From NCBI RefSeq assembly GCF_011751745.2, contig NZ_CP061170.1, positions 3,558,164 to 3,622,163 of the forward strand: a stretch of 64,000 nucleotides of DNA, written 5' to 3'. Both the position numbers and the translations under genes were made by a program. Below, in pieces: positions 25,703 to 34,466 of this stretch; position 1 is the first letter of the stretch; every line of letters starts with the position of its first letter. The stretch comes from Paramicrobacterium fandaimingii (GTDB lineage Bacteria > Actinomycetota > Actinomycetes > Actinomycetales > Microbacteriaceae). Under the pieces are notes generated by a model. It was not told the DNA's origin. It saw only the letters and a list, made by a program, of their open reading frames with translations, and did no database searches.

Positions 25703-26611
25703 TCAGTCGAGGCGCGCGGCCGGAGTCGACGAGAGCAGGTGCTCGCGCGTGCGCTGGGCGATGGGGAAAGGGTGGTCGACGGCGCAGCCGTACATGTCCT
25801 GCTCCACGATGCCGAAGATGTTCGGGTCGAGCGCGGCGACCTTCTCGATAATCGGCGCAAGCGGAGGCACACCGTTCGGCGGTTCGATCATGATGCCGTC
25901 TGCGACAGCATCCTTGAACGACACGTCATTCTTCAGCACGTCGAACAGTTGCGTCTGGTCCACCTGCTTGAGGTGAAGGTAACCGATGCGCGACGGGTAG
26001 GCGTCGATGAGCTTCAGGTTGTCTCCGCCGTAGTACGCGAAGTGTCCCGTGTCGAGGCACAGGTTGGTGTAGCGCTCGTCGGTCTCGGTGAGAAAGCGCT
26101 CCACCTCGCGGTACGTGCCAATGTGGCTGTCGGCGTGCGAGTGGAACTGCTGCTTCATGCCGAACTCGTCGAGAAGCGCCTTGCCGAGGCGATCGTGCGC
26201 GGCGGCGAGCTTCGCCCACTGGGCGGCGTCGAGCGTTCGTGGTTCGAGTGCCTCGCCCGTGGCATCGCTGCGCCACAGATCGGGAATCACCACGAGGTGT
26301 TCTGCCCCCAACTTCGACGCGAGCCCTGCGACGGCGAGCGCCTGATCCCACGCGCGCTTCCACTGGTCGTCTCCCTTGTGAAAACCGGTGAATACGGTGC
26401 CGGCAGACAGCTTGAGCCCGCGCTTTCCGAGCTCGTCCTGCAACTGGTTCGGGTCTGTCGGCAGGTAGCCGTATGGCCCGAGTTCGAGCCACGTGTAGCC
26501 GGCCTTCACAACCTCGTCGAGAAACCGGTCCCAGGGCACCTGGTTAGGGTCGTCTGCAAACCACACTCCCCACGAGTCCGGTGCGGTTCCAATGCGAATT
26601 CCGTTCGACAT
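25703..26611 (-). CDS. iolE: Inosose dehydratase-like TIM barrel protein
   Basis: 302 residues. The N-terminus IGTAPDSWGVWFADD with WLELGPYGYLPTDP is the pattern of IolE/MocC-type inosose dehydratases, which remove water from 2-keto-myo-inositol to give the diketone handled by IolD. Metal and substrate residues appear in QQFHSHADSHIGT, CLDTGHFAYYGGD and the late GIVEQDMYG. It lies between iolD (49 bp) and iolG (35 bp) in the operon, where a dehydratase is required and no other candidate is as good. An isomerase role (IolI) is the alternative. Confidence 0.82.
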   Translation of the reverse strand: MSNGIRIGTAPDSWGVWFADDPNQVPWDRFLDEVVKAGYTWLELGPYGYLPTDPNQLQDELGKRGLKLSAGTVFTGFHKGDDQWKRAWDQALAVAGLASKLGAEHLVVIPDLWRSDATGEALEPRTLDAAQWAKLAAAHDRLGKALLDEFGMKQQFHSHADSHIGTYREVERFLTETDERYTNLCLDTGHFAYYGGDNLKLIDAYPSRIGYLHLKQVDQTQLFDVLKNDVSFKDAVADGIMIEPPNGVPPLAPIIEKVAALDPNIFGIVEQDMYGCAVDHPFPIAQRTREHLLSSTPAARLD

Positions 26612-26660
26612 GACGTCGTGTCCTCTCTGACGTTCTGTGTTTCAGCGATTCCGGATGCTG

Positions 26661-28571
26661 TCAGCCAAGCAGCGGCTTCTGTCGAGCCTTCTGCGCCTGG
26701 TAGTCGGTGTAGGCGTTCTTTGTGGACTCGAGTTCGGCGACGGGAGCGACGGGAACGTCCCACCAGCCCTCGCCATCCGGTGCGTAGAGCAACGGGTCGC
26801 TGTTGATGTGGATCACCGTTGAGCGATCTGAGGCTTTGGCCGAGGTGACGGCAGCCGAGAGATCGTCAATGGCGGATGCCGTCGGCTCGACCTCGATCAC
26901 GTCGACTCCGTAGCTTCGTGCGTTTGCCGCAAGGTCGATCGGCAGAATCTGCTCGCCCTGGAAGTTGCGGGCCTGATCATCGAGCGTGCGGTACTGGGTG
27001 CCGAACCGGGCTGATCCGGTGGTCTCCGACAGGTGCCCGATCGACGCGTAGCCGTGGTTCTGCACGATGATCACGATGATCTTCAGTCCCTCGGCGACCG
27101 CGGTGACGAGCTCGGTGTGCAGCATGAGGTACGACCCGTCGCCGACCATCACGATGACGTCGCGGTCGCTCTCGCCCGCGGCATCCGCTCCCCGTCGCAC
27201 GCCGAGGCCGCCGGCGATTTCGTAGCCCATGCACGAGAACGCGTACTCCACGTGGTAGCCGAGGGGATCGCGCACCCGCCACAGCTTGTGCAGATCGCCG
27301 GGCAGGGAGCCGGCCGCCTGCACGATAACGTCGCGCGGGTCGCTCGCGCCCTGCACGGCTCCGATGATCTCGCTCTGCCCGGGCAGCTCGAGGCCGCTCG
27401 GCGTGAACGCGGCGTCGACCGAGGCATCCCATGTTCTCTTCTCGGATGCTGCACGCGCAGCGAACTCAGCAGACACGGTGTGCCCGTCGAGCAGTTCGCG
27501 CAGGCTGCGCACGGCCTCCGCGGCATCTGCGATCACGGGCAGCTGGCTACCGTGCTTGTAGGCGTCGAACGCGGCGACGTTGATGTTCACGAACGTCACG
27601 TCGGGATTCTGAAATGCGGTGCGACTTGCCGTCGTGAAATCGCTGTAGCGGGTGCCGATGCCGATCACAACGTCGGCATCTGCAGCGACGCGGTTCGCCG
27701 CCGTTGTGCCCGTCGACCCGATTCCCCCCAGATACTGTGCGTGATCCCACGCAAGCACTCCCCCGCCGGCCTGCGATGTGCCGACGGGAATTCCCGTGTG
27801 CTCCACGAACTCGCGCAGGTCGTTTTCCGCACCCGAATACAGCATGCCTCCCCCGGCGACGATGATCGGGTTCTTTGCCGCGCGAATCGCCGCCGCGGCG
27901 CGCTCGATGGGCCCTCGCTCGGCCAGCGGCCGGCGAATGTGCCACTCGCGGTCGGCGAGAAACTCATCGGGAACGTCGAGCACTTCGGCCTGTACGTCTT
28001 CGGGAAGAGCGATCGTCACGGCACCGGTCTCGGCCGGGTCGGTGAGCACGCGCATGGCGGCGAGCGCGATCGAGAACAGCTGCTCTGGCCGGTGAACGCG
28101 ATCGAAGAACTTCGAGAGCGGCTTGAACGCGTCGGTCACCTGCACGGATGTGTCGTGCGGCATCTCCAACTGCTGCAGCACAGGGTCGGCGACCCGTGTG
28201 GCGAACGTGTCGCTCGGTAACAGCAAGGCAGGCAGCCGGTTTGCCGTGGCGAGGGCGGCACCAGTGAGCATGTTTGCGGCACCAGGGCCGACGGATGCCG
28301 CGCACGCGAACGTGCCCCGACGCCTGTGCATGCGTGCATAGCCGACGGCTTGGTGCACCATGGCCTGCTCATTGCGCGCCTGGTGGTACGGAAGCAGGTC
28401 GGGCTCGAGAGCGTTCGCCTGTGCGATCGCCTGCCCGATTCCCGCGACGTTACCGTGCCCGAAGATGCCGAAGATCCCCGGGATCGTGCGCTCGCGCACG
28501 TCACCGTCGACCGTCCACTGGTGCCCGAGAAACTCAACGAGCGCCTGGCCAACCGTCATTCGCCGTGACAT
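26661..28571 (-). CDS. iolD: 3D-(3,5/4)-trihydroxycyclohexane-1,2-dione hydrolase
   Basis: 636 residues, the normal IolD length. This thiamine-diphosphate enzyme opens the inositol ring, hydrolysing the diketone to 5-deoxyglucuronate. The N-terminal pyrimidine-binding domain contains FGHGNVAGIGQAI and the catalytic-Glu region NEQAMVHQAVGYA; the central domain has PIIVAGGGMLYSG; the C-terminal ThDP motif is MVGDGSYLMLHTEL followed by NHGYASIG. The start at 28571 (MSRRMTVGQALVEFL) is chosen by homology over an extension to 28646, which would run into iolB. It starts 2 bp after iolB stops. Confidence 0.95.
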   Translation of the reverse strand: MSRRMTVGQALVEFLGHQWTVDGDVRERTIPGIFGIFGHGNVAGIGQAIAQANALEPDLLPYHQARNEQAMVHQAVGYARMHRRRGTFACAASVGPGAANMLTGAALATANRLPALLLPSDTFATRVADPVLQQLEMPHDTSVQVTDAFKPLSKFFDRVHRPEQLFSIALAAMRVLTDPAETGAVTIALPEDVQAEVLDVPDEFLADREWHIRRPLAERGPIERAAAAIRAAKNPIIVAGGGMLYSGAENDLREFVEHTGIPVGTSQAGGGVLAWDHAQYLGGIGSTGTTAANRVAADADVVIGIGTRYSDFTTASRTAFQNPDVTFVNINVAAFDAYKHGSQLPVIADAAEAVRSLRELLDGHTVSAEFAARAASEKRTWDASVDAAFTPSGLELPGQSEIIGAVQGASDPRDVIVQAAGSLPGDLHKLWRVRDPLGYHVEYAFSCMGYEIAGGLGVRRGADAAGESDRDVIVMVGDGSYLMLHTELVTAVAEGLKIIVIIVQNHGYASIGHLSETTGSARFGTQYRTLDDQARNFQGEQILPIDLAANARSYGVDVIEVEPTASAIDDLSAAVTSAKASDRSTVIHINSDPLLYAPDGEGWWDVPVAPVAELESTKNAYTDYQAQKARQKPLLG

Positions 28572-28573
28572 CG

Positions 28574-29521
28574 TCACTGCCCTTCTGCTTGCGTGTACGG
28601 GAGCCGGGAGTCGAACTCCTGCCCCTCCCAGCTGGAACGAACCCACCCGTGCGCGGGGTCGTCTGTGATGTTCCAGACCCGCTCGGTGTCGGGTCCGGCC
28701 ATTACATTCAGGTAGTACATGTCGTACCCGGGCGCTGCCGCGGCCGGCCCGTGGTATCCATACGGAACGAGCGCAATATCACCCGTGCGCACGATGGCGT
28801 TGATGTCGATGTCGCCCGCGCTCGACGAGTATGTGGCGAACAGGCCGAACGGATCCGCCTCGGCTGGCGCGTCGAGGCCGCGCGACACCGCAGTCTCGAA
28901 GTAGTAGATCTCCTCGAGCCGCGACTCGGTGCCCGGCACGTTCTCGTCGTGCTTGTGCGCGGGGAACGACGACCAGTTCTCGGCCGGGGTGATCACCTCG
29001 CACACAATGAACTTCGAGGCGGAGAGCGCGGCGGGCGTCCCGTAGTTGTGCACCTGACGGCTCGATCGCCCGGCACCGCGCAGCTCGACGGGAACATCGG
29101 CCTTCGAAATGTAGGTGACCGGATGCTGTTCCCCAGCCGATTCCTCCGGCACTGGCGCTTCAGCAACGGCAACGCGACCCGCTCCTGTCACCGTCGCCGA
29201 CGTTCCCGCCGGCAGGTAGAGCACGTCGGGCGGCCCGTCGAACACCGAACGCCGACCGGCGAGATCGATGCCGCCGGATGCTGTCGCAGCGTCGCTCGCG
29301 ACGGCATCCGGACCCTCGGCCGACGCGTACTCGACTCGAAACGATCCCGCGAGCGGAATCACGAGGCGCTCCACGTCGCCCGCCTCAAGTGGCGCGCTGT
29401 CGCCCTCGGCGAGCTCGGCGATGCGCAGCCCCGTGTGCTGCCACCCCTCGAGGCTGGCGTCAACGACACTCTGCCAGCCGTCGCGGGCGAGGTCGCCGTT
29501 GCGGAAGAACCACTGCGTCAT
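28574..29521 (-). CDS. iolB: 5-deoxy-glucuronate isomerase
   Basis: 315 residues, a double cupin protein converting 5-deoxy-glucuronate to 5-dehydro-2-deoxy-gluconate. Metal-binding residues are in SFPAHKHDENVPGTESRLEE (His, His, Glu), and YGYHGPAAAAPGYDMYYLNV is the conserved C-terminal block. The N-terminus starts at MTQWFFRNGDLA; a longer frame to 29755 overlaps iolA and is not used. It lies 67 bp downstream of iolA and 2 bp upstream of iolD. Confidence 0.94.
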   Translation of the reverse strand: MTQWFFRNGDLARDGWQSVVDASLEGWQHTGLRIAELAEGDSAPLEAGDVERLVIPLAGSFRVEYASAEGPDAVASDAATASGGIDLAGRRSVFDGPPDVLYLPAGTSATVTGAGRVAVAEAPVPEESAGEQHPVTYISKADVPVELRGAGRSSRQVHNYGTPAALSASKFIVCEVITPAENWSSFPAHKHDENVPGTESRLEEIYYFETAVSRGLDAPAEADPFGLFATYSSSAGDIDINAIVRTGDIALVPYGYHGPAAAAPGYDMYYLNVMAGPDTERVWNITDDPAHGWVRSSWEGQEFDSRLPYTQAEGQ

Positions 29522-29588
29522 CTGACTGCTCCTTTGCGCGAATCGGGATGCTGCCGGGTGACCGGCCGCGGTGTTCGTCGTTGCCCTG

Positions 29589-31100
29589 CTAGTCGTTTTC
29601 GGGGAATCCAAGGTTGATGCCGCCATGCGTTGCAGGGTCGAGCCAGCGCGAGGTGATCGCCTTCTCTTGCGTGAAGAAGTCGAAGCCGTGCACACCATAC
29701 GCTTTCGCGCTGCCGAACAGTGACTGCTTCCACCCGCCGAACGAGTGGTAGGCAACGGGCACAGGGATCGGAACGTTGATGCCGATCATGCCCACCTCAA
29801 CCTCGTTCTGGAACCGGCGGGCCGCTCCCCCATCGTTTGTGAAAATGGCCGTACCGTTGCCGAACTGGCCCGAGTTGATCAAATCCATTCCCTCCTGGAA
29901 CGTCGTCACGCGCACAATCGAGAGCACGGGCCCGAAGATCTCCTCCTCGTAGGCGCGCGAGGTCAGCGGAATGTTGTCGATCAGCGTCGGCCCGAGCCAG
30001 AAACCGTCCTCGGCACCATCGACAGTGAACCCACGGCCGTCCACAACGATGTCCGCGCCATCCTGCTCGGCAATGTCGATGTAGCCGCGCACCTTGTCGC
30101 GGTGCTGTGCGGTGACCAGCGGCCCCATGTCGGGGTTCTCACGCCCATCCCCCACCTTCAGCTTCGCCATGCGCTCCTGAATCTTCTCGATCAGCGCATC
30201 GGCAACCGGCTCCACCGCGATCACAACGGACTGCGCCATGCACCGCTCGCCCGCCGACCCGTACCCGGAGTTGATCGCCTGATCCGCGACGAGTTCCAAG
30301 TCGGCATCCGGCAACACCATCATGTGGTTGTTCGCCCCGCCCAGAGCCTGCACTCGCTTGCCATGCTTCGCCGACGTCTCGTAGATGTACTGCGCGATCG
30401 GAGTGGACCCCACAAACGAGATCGAGCGCACCTCCGGCGCCTCAAGCAGACCATCAACGGCCTGTTTGTCCCCATGCAGCACGTTGAACACGCCATCGGG
30501 AAGGCCGGCCTCGGCCCACAACCGCGCCATCCACAGTGCAGCAGACGGGTCCTTCTCACTCGGCTTCAGCACAACAGTGTTTCCCGCGGCAATCGCAATG
30601 GGGAAGAACCACAGCGGCACCATCGCCGGAAAATTGAACGGGCTGATGATGCCCACAACACCCAGAGGCTGCTTGATCGAATACACATCGACACCTGTCG
30701 ACACGTTCTCCGAAAAGTCGCCCTTGATCAGGTGCGGAAAACCGCACGCGAGATCCACAACCTCGAGCCCCCGCTGCACCTCACCCGCGGCATCCGACAC
30801 GACCTTGCCGTGCTCGCTCGTGATGATCTCCGCCAACTCGAGCTTGCGCTCGTTCAGCAACTCACGAAATTTGAAGATGATTCCCTGACGCTTCGCCATC
30901 GACAAGCCGCGCCAGCCCGGAAAGGCATCGGATGCTGCGGTGATCGCCGCGCGAATCTCGTCATCGTTCGCCAAAGCGAGGTTCTTTGTCTGCTCACCCG
31001 TCGCCGGATTGAACACCGGCGACGTGCGGCCACCAGGCGACGCGAACTCCGCACCATTGATCCAGTGCGAGATGACGGGAATGTCTGTGTGTGTAGTCAT
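29589..31100 (-). CDS. iolA: Methylmalonate/malonate-semialdehyde dehydrogenase (CoA-acylating)
   Basis: 503 residues. This aldehyde dehydrogenase superfamily enzyme converts malonate semialdehyde, the last product of inositol breakdown, to acetyl-CoA and carbon dioxide with NAD and CoA; it can also serve in valine catabolism (MmsA). Seen: ISPFNFPAMVPLWFFPIAI, LGGANNHMMVLPDAD and the catalytic Cys in GSAGERCMAQSVV, which is the CoA-dependent subfamily pattern. ATG 31100 has AAAGGAG in good position. It sits 21 bp after the aldolase-like gene in the operon. Confidence 0.93.
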   Translation of the reverse strand: MTTHTDIPVISHWINGAEFASPGGRTSPVFNPATGEQTKNLALANDDEIRAAITAASDAFPGWRGLSMAKRQGIIFKFRELLNERKLELAEIITSEHGKVVSDAAGEVQRGLEVVDLACGFPHLIKGDFSENVSTGVDVYSIKQPLGVVGIISPFNFPAMVPLWFFPIAIAAGNTVVLKPSEKDPSAALWMARLWAEAGLPDGVFNVLHGDKQAVDGLLEAPEVRSISFVGSTPIAQYIYETSAKHGKRVQALGGANNHMMVLPDADLELVADQAINSGYGSAGERCMAQSVVIAVEPVADALIEKIQERMAKLKVGDGRENPDMGPLVTAQHRDKVRGYIDIAEQDGADIVVDGRGFTVDGAEDGFWLGPTLIDNIPLTSRAYEEEIFGPVLSIVRVTTFQEGMDLINSGQFGNGTAIFTNDGGAARRFQNEVEVGMIGINVPIPVPVAYHSFGGWKQSLFGSAKAYGVHGFDFFTQEKAITSRWLDPATHGGINLGFPEND

Positions 31101-31121
31101 GTGCTTCTCCTTTGACAAGTC

Positions 31122-32042
31122 TCAGTTCGTGCTCGAGTGAACCAGCGCAGCTGCGGTGTCGACGGCTCCCGCGACGTCGCCGTCGGGTGGGTAGACAAGG
31201 GTGCGGCCGACGACGAGACCACGCACACCGGGAAGCGCGAGGGCGTCAGCCCACCGTGCGTATGTCGCCTCGGGGCTTCCCGACGGGTCTCCGCCGAGCA
31301 GCAGCGTCGGCAGCGTCGTCGAGGCCATCACGCGCTCCATGCCGTCGACAACGGGCAGCTTCAGCCATGTGTAGGCGGAGCTCGTGCCGAGGCCCTGGGC
31401 AATGGCAACGGAGGTGACAACGGCCTCCGTCGAGAGGTCGTTCACGACGGTTCCGCCAGACCAGTCGCTCATGAACGGCTCGAGCATAATGGGAACGGAT
31501 GCTGCTACCGCATCCGATACCGCTCGCGCATTTGCCTCGAGGGTTCGCACCGATCCGGCGTCGTCGAGGTTCACTCGCAGGAGTGTCTTGGCAAAGTCGA
31601 GCCTGTCGCGAACGATCGCGTCGATGTCGTAGGCGGTGACGCGGTCGTCCATCTCGAATGCAGCGCCCTTGAGTCCGCCGCGGTTCATGGAACCGACCAC
31701 CACTTTGTCATCGAGAACGCCAAGAAGGGCGAGGTCGTCGATGATGTCGGGAGTGCCGAGCACGCCGTCGACGCCTGGTCGGCTGACGGCGAGGGCAAGA
31801 CGATTCAGCAGGTCGTAGCGGTCGGCCATCGCCATCTTCTCGTCGCGCACACCGAGGGCGCCGCGCGCCGGATGGTCTGCGGCAACGATGAAGAGCCGGC
31901 CGTCGATCAGCAGCTGTCGACGCGTGCGTGCGGCGTGCGCCTCGGCCACCTTCTCCGGGTGCATGGCTCGGGTCTCGCGCAGCTGGTCGAACTGCTGCGG
32001 CGTGATCACCGGTTCTGCGGTCACGGTGTCAGCCTGCGACAT
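31122..32042 (-). CDS. Cgl0159-type (beta/alpha)8 aldolase-like protein
   Basis: 306 residues of a DeoC/FbaB-like TIM barrel family known from actinobacterial iol operons (Cgl0159 in Corynebacterium). Seen: LLIDGRLFIVAADHPARGAL with the early conserved Asp/His, KTLLRVNLDD, MLEPFMSDWSGG, WLKLPVVDGMERV where a Schiff-base lysine may sit, and LLLGGDPSGSPE with a phosphate-binding-like loop. No IolJ gene is present in the operon, so this protein most likely cleaves 2-deoxy-5-keto-gluconate 6-phosphate to dihydroxyacetone phosphate and malonate semialdehyde. It overlaps the end of iolC by 14 bp. Confidence 0.87.
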   Translation of the reverse strand: MSQADTVTAEPVITPQQFDQLRETRAMHPEKVAEAHAARTRRQLLIDGRLFIVAADHPARGALGVRDEKMAMADRYDLLNRLALAVSRPGVDGVLGTPDIIDDLALLGVLDDKVVVGSMNRGGLKGAAFEMDDRVTAYDIDAIVRDRLDFAKTLLRVNLDDAGSVRTLEANARAVSDAVAASVPIMLEPFMSDWSGGTVVNDLSTEAVVTSVAIAQGLGTSSAYTWLKLPVVDGMERVMASTTLPTLLLGGDPSGSPEATYARWADALALPGVRGLVVGRTLVYPPDGDVAGAVDTAAALVHSSTN

Positions 32043-32997
32043 AATCGCTCTCCTTCAGAACCTCGTCGATCTCGTGGGTCTCGGGCATCGCCGTCGAGCA
32101 TTCGCGGCGCGACGCGACGATCGCGCCGGCCACGTTCGCAAACCGCAGCGTGCGGTCAAGCGACCATCCGCTCAGCAGCCCGAAGGTCAACGCTCCCCCG
32201 AAGCTGTCGCCTGCGCCGAGGCCGTTGACGACGTCGACGAAGTACGGCGGAACTTCAACGCTTTCGTCACGTGTCTTGGCGAGCACGCCCTTGGGCCCCT
32301 GCTTGACGATCGCGATCTCCACGCCGCGCTCGAGCAGCGCGTCGGCTGCGCGTTGCGGGTCGGTCTCGCCAACCGCGACCTCGCACTCTTCGCGGTTGCC
32401 GACGGCGACGGTCACGTGCGCGAGCGCCTTCTGCACCTGCTCGCGGGCAGCGTCAGCCGACTCCCAGAACATGGGGCGGTAGTCGAGGTCGAGAATCGTG
32501 TGCTCGCGGCGGCCACGGGCCTCCCAGGCTGCGAAGTGCGAGCTGCGGCTGGGCTCCTCCGACAGGCCGGTCACTGTCGACCAGTAGATGCGAGCGTTGC
32601 GGATCGCGTCGAGGTCGAGGTGCTCCTCTCTGATGTTCAGGTCGGGAGCCTTCGGCTTGCGATAGAAGTAGAGCGGAAAGTCGTCTGGAGGGAAGATCTC
32701 GCAGAACGTAACGGGCGTCGGGTTCTCGTCGTCGACAAAAATGTAGCGGTTGTCAACGCCGAGCCGCCCTGCCTCGCGAATGCAGAACCGGCCGAAGGGG
32801 TCGTCCCCCACCCCGGTCACGACGGCGCTGCGCAGTCCGTGCCTGGCCGCGGCAACGGCGACGTTCGTTGCGCTTCCTCCGAGATACTTGCCGAACGTCT
32901 CGACGTCCTCAAGGCCCACGCCGTCTTGGAGCGGGTAGATGTCTGTGCCGATTCGACCAATGGTGATGAGGTCGAATGCGTCGTTCTGCGTTGTCAT
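32029..32997 (-). CDS. iolC: 5-dehydro-2-deoxygluconokinase
   Basis: 322 residues of the PfkB/ribokinase family. It phosphorylates 5-dehydro-2-deoxygluconate at C6. The N-terminal sugar-binding motif is KYLGGSATNVAVAAARHG and the C-terminal motif with the catalytic Asp is NGLGAGDSFGGALTFGL. The Tyr-Phe-Tyr segment DDFPLYFYRKPKAPDLNI is typical for IolC. It is the first gene of the long iol operon and has the strongest operator, site F, about 50 bp upstream. Confidence 0.94.
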   Translation of the reverse strand: MTTQNDAFDLITIGRIGTDIYPLQDGVGLEDVETFGKYLGGSATNVAVAAARHGLRSAVVTGVGDDPFGRFCIREAGRLGVDNRYIFVDDENPTPVTFCEIFPPDDFPLYFYRKPKAPDLNIREEHLDLDAIRNARIYWSTVTGLSEEPSRSSHFAAWEARGRREHTILDLDYRPMFWESADAAREQVQKALAHVTVAVGNREECEVAVGETDPQRAADALLERGVEIAIVKQGPKGVLAKTRDESVEVPPYFVDVVNGLGAGDSFGGALTFGLLSGWSLDRTLRFANVAGAIVASRRECSTAMPETHEIDEVLKESDYVAG

Positions 32998-33046
32998 ACG
33001 TCGATGTATCGCTCTCTCGTGAAGTGCTCAAGCCTGCTTACATCCT

Positions 33047-33062
33047 ATTGTCTTAACAAATG
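33047..33062. promoter_or_regulatory. Operator site F of the inositol-regulon motif, in front of iolC
   Basis: The minus strand reads CATTTGTTAAGACAAT. The plus-strand core TGTCTTAACA (33049-33058) fits the Corynebacterium IolR motif KGWCHTRACA, as I remember it, at all ten positions, and TTGTCTTAACAA is a pseudo-palindrome. It lies 49 bp before the iolC start, controlling the whole catabolic operon. Confidence 0.68.
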
Positions 33063-33159
33063 AATCGTCAAGGCGACAGATCACCGCACGTGATTGGCAC
33101 GGGAATAAGGTGGTGTTTGGGAGTTCCCAGGCAGGATGCTCCCCTGTAAAGGAGCATCC

Positions 33160-34098
33160 ATGACTCGCGTCGCCGCCATCGACTGTGGCACCAACTCCAT
33201 CCGCCTGCTCATCGCCGACGTGGCAGAGGGAAAGCTCACCGACATCGTGCGCACCCTCGAGGTCGTGCGTCTCGGGCAGGGTGTCGACCGCACGGGCCGC
33301 TTTGACGATGCTGCCCTCGATCGCACACTCGATGCGACCCGCGACTACGCGGCGCAGTGCCGAGAGCACGGTGTCGAACGCGTGCGCTTCGTTGCGACGT
33401 CGGCGACGCGGGATGCCGCGAATCGTCTCGTCTTCATCGATGCCGTTCGCGACATCATCGGCGTCGAACCCGAAGTGCTCTCGGGCATCGAGGAGGCAGA
33501 GATGTCGTTTCGCGGCGCCACGAGCGTGCTGCCCCCAGGGTCTGGCCGTCTCGTCGTCGACCTCGGCGGCGGGTCGACAGAACTCGTGCTCGGCGACGGC
33601 GATTCGCTGTCTTCGTACTCCATGAACGTCGGCTGCGTGCGCATGACCGAGCGCAATATCGCGCACGATCCCCCGACCTCCGACGAGAGAAGCGGGGTCG
33701 TCGGCGACGTGAACGCGGCACTCGATGCGGCGGCAGCATCCGTCGATCTCGGCCGCGTGCGAGAAGTCGTCGGTGTTGCCGGAACCATCACAACGCTCAC
33801 GGCGCATGCTCTCGGACTCGACAGCTACGACCCCGAAGCCATCAACGGCACCCGGCTGAGCATGCAGGCGATGCTCGACGCGTGCGACGACCTCGCGCGC
33901 ATGCCACGGGACCAGAGGGCCGCGCTCCCGTATATGCACCCGGGTCGCGTTGACGTCATCGCCGCTGGCTCTCTCACGTGGAACACCGTTCTGACACGCA
34001 CAGTTGAGGCGGTCACGGCGGCTGGAGGCACGCTCGATTCCGTTGTCACGAGCGAGCACGACATTCTCGACGGCGTCGCGCTCTCGCTCGCGGACTGA
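33160..34098 (+). CDS. ppx: Ppx/GppA-family exopolyphosphatase
   Basis: 312 residues, the short actinobacterial form of the Ppx/GppA family (ASKHA fold). Seen: VAAIDCGTNSIRLLIADV (phosphate-1 loop), RFVATSATRDAANR, LSGIEEAEMSFRGA, VVDLGGGSTELVLG (phosphate-2 loop) and VAGTITTLTAHALGL. It hydrolyses polyphosphate or pppGpp; no C-terminal HD-like domain is present, as usual for actinobacterial Ppx. ATG 33160 has AAAGGAG ahead. The gene is monocistronic and divergent from iolC. Confidence 0.9.
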   Translation: MTRVAAIDCGTNSIRLLIADVAEGKLTDIVRTLEVVRLGQGVDRTGRFDDAALDRTLDATRDYAAQCREHGVERVRFVATSATRDAANRLVFIDAVRDIIGVEPEVLSGIEEAEMSFRGATSVLPPGSGRLVVDLGGGSTELVLGDGDSLSSYSMNVGCVRMTERNIAHDPPTSDERSGVVGDVNAALDAAAASVDLGRVREVVGVAGTITTLTAHALGLDSYDPEAINGTRLSMQAMLDACDDLARMPRDQRAALPYMHPGRVDVIAAGSLTWNTVLTRTVEAVTAAGGTLDSVVTSEHDILDGVALSLAD

Positions 34099-34159
34099 GC
34101 TGCGGCCGTGCGCGCCCTGCCCGTCGCCGATTGCTCAGCGCGCCAGGCAGCTGAGTTCG

Positions 34160-34369
34160 TCACTTCCCTGGCCGTTCCGGCTGAGAACCCTCACCGGAAT
34201 CATCACGCTTCGGCTGATTGTTGAAGCCCGCCCCAAAAGCAATTCCGAGCGCGATGCCGATGGCGATTCCCGCTCCAATGTTGTCCATCGCAACGCCAAG
34301 GGCCGCCCCGATGCCGATTCCGATAGCCAGTCCGGCGCCGAGATTCATTCCACCCTTGCGCTCGCTCAT
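34160..34369 (-). CDS. Small glycine-rich membrane protein
   Basis: 69 residues: a charged start (MSERKGGMN), two hydrophobic alternating Gly/Ile/Ala segments (LGAGLAIGIGIGAALGVAM and IGAGIAIGIALGIAFGAGF) that could form two membrane helices, and a hydrophilic tail. AGGAG is 9 nt before ATG 34369, which decides this start over the two earlier ATGs. Small glycine-zipper-like proteins of this type are common in actinobacteria and have no known role. No clear operon partner. Confidence 0.65.
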   Translation of the reverse strand: MSERKGGMNLGAGLAIGIGIGAALGVAMDNIGAGIAIGIALGIAFGAGFNNQPKRDDSGEGSQPERPGK

Positions 34370-34466
34370 CACCATCATCTCCTGCTCGCCGCGGCGACCG
34401 ACGCGGCCGCCACACCCTCAGGTTAGACGCGTGCCCAGCCGCGAGACATCCACCGCGCGACGGAGA

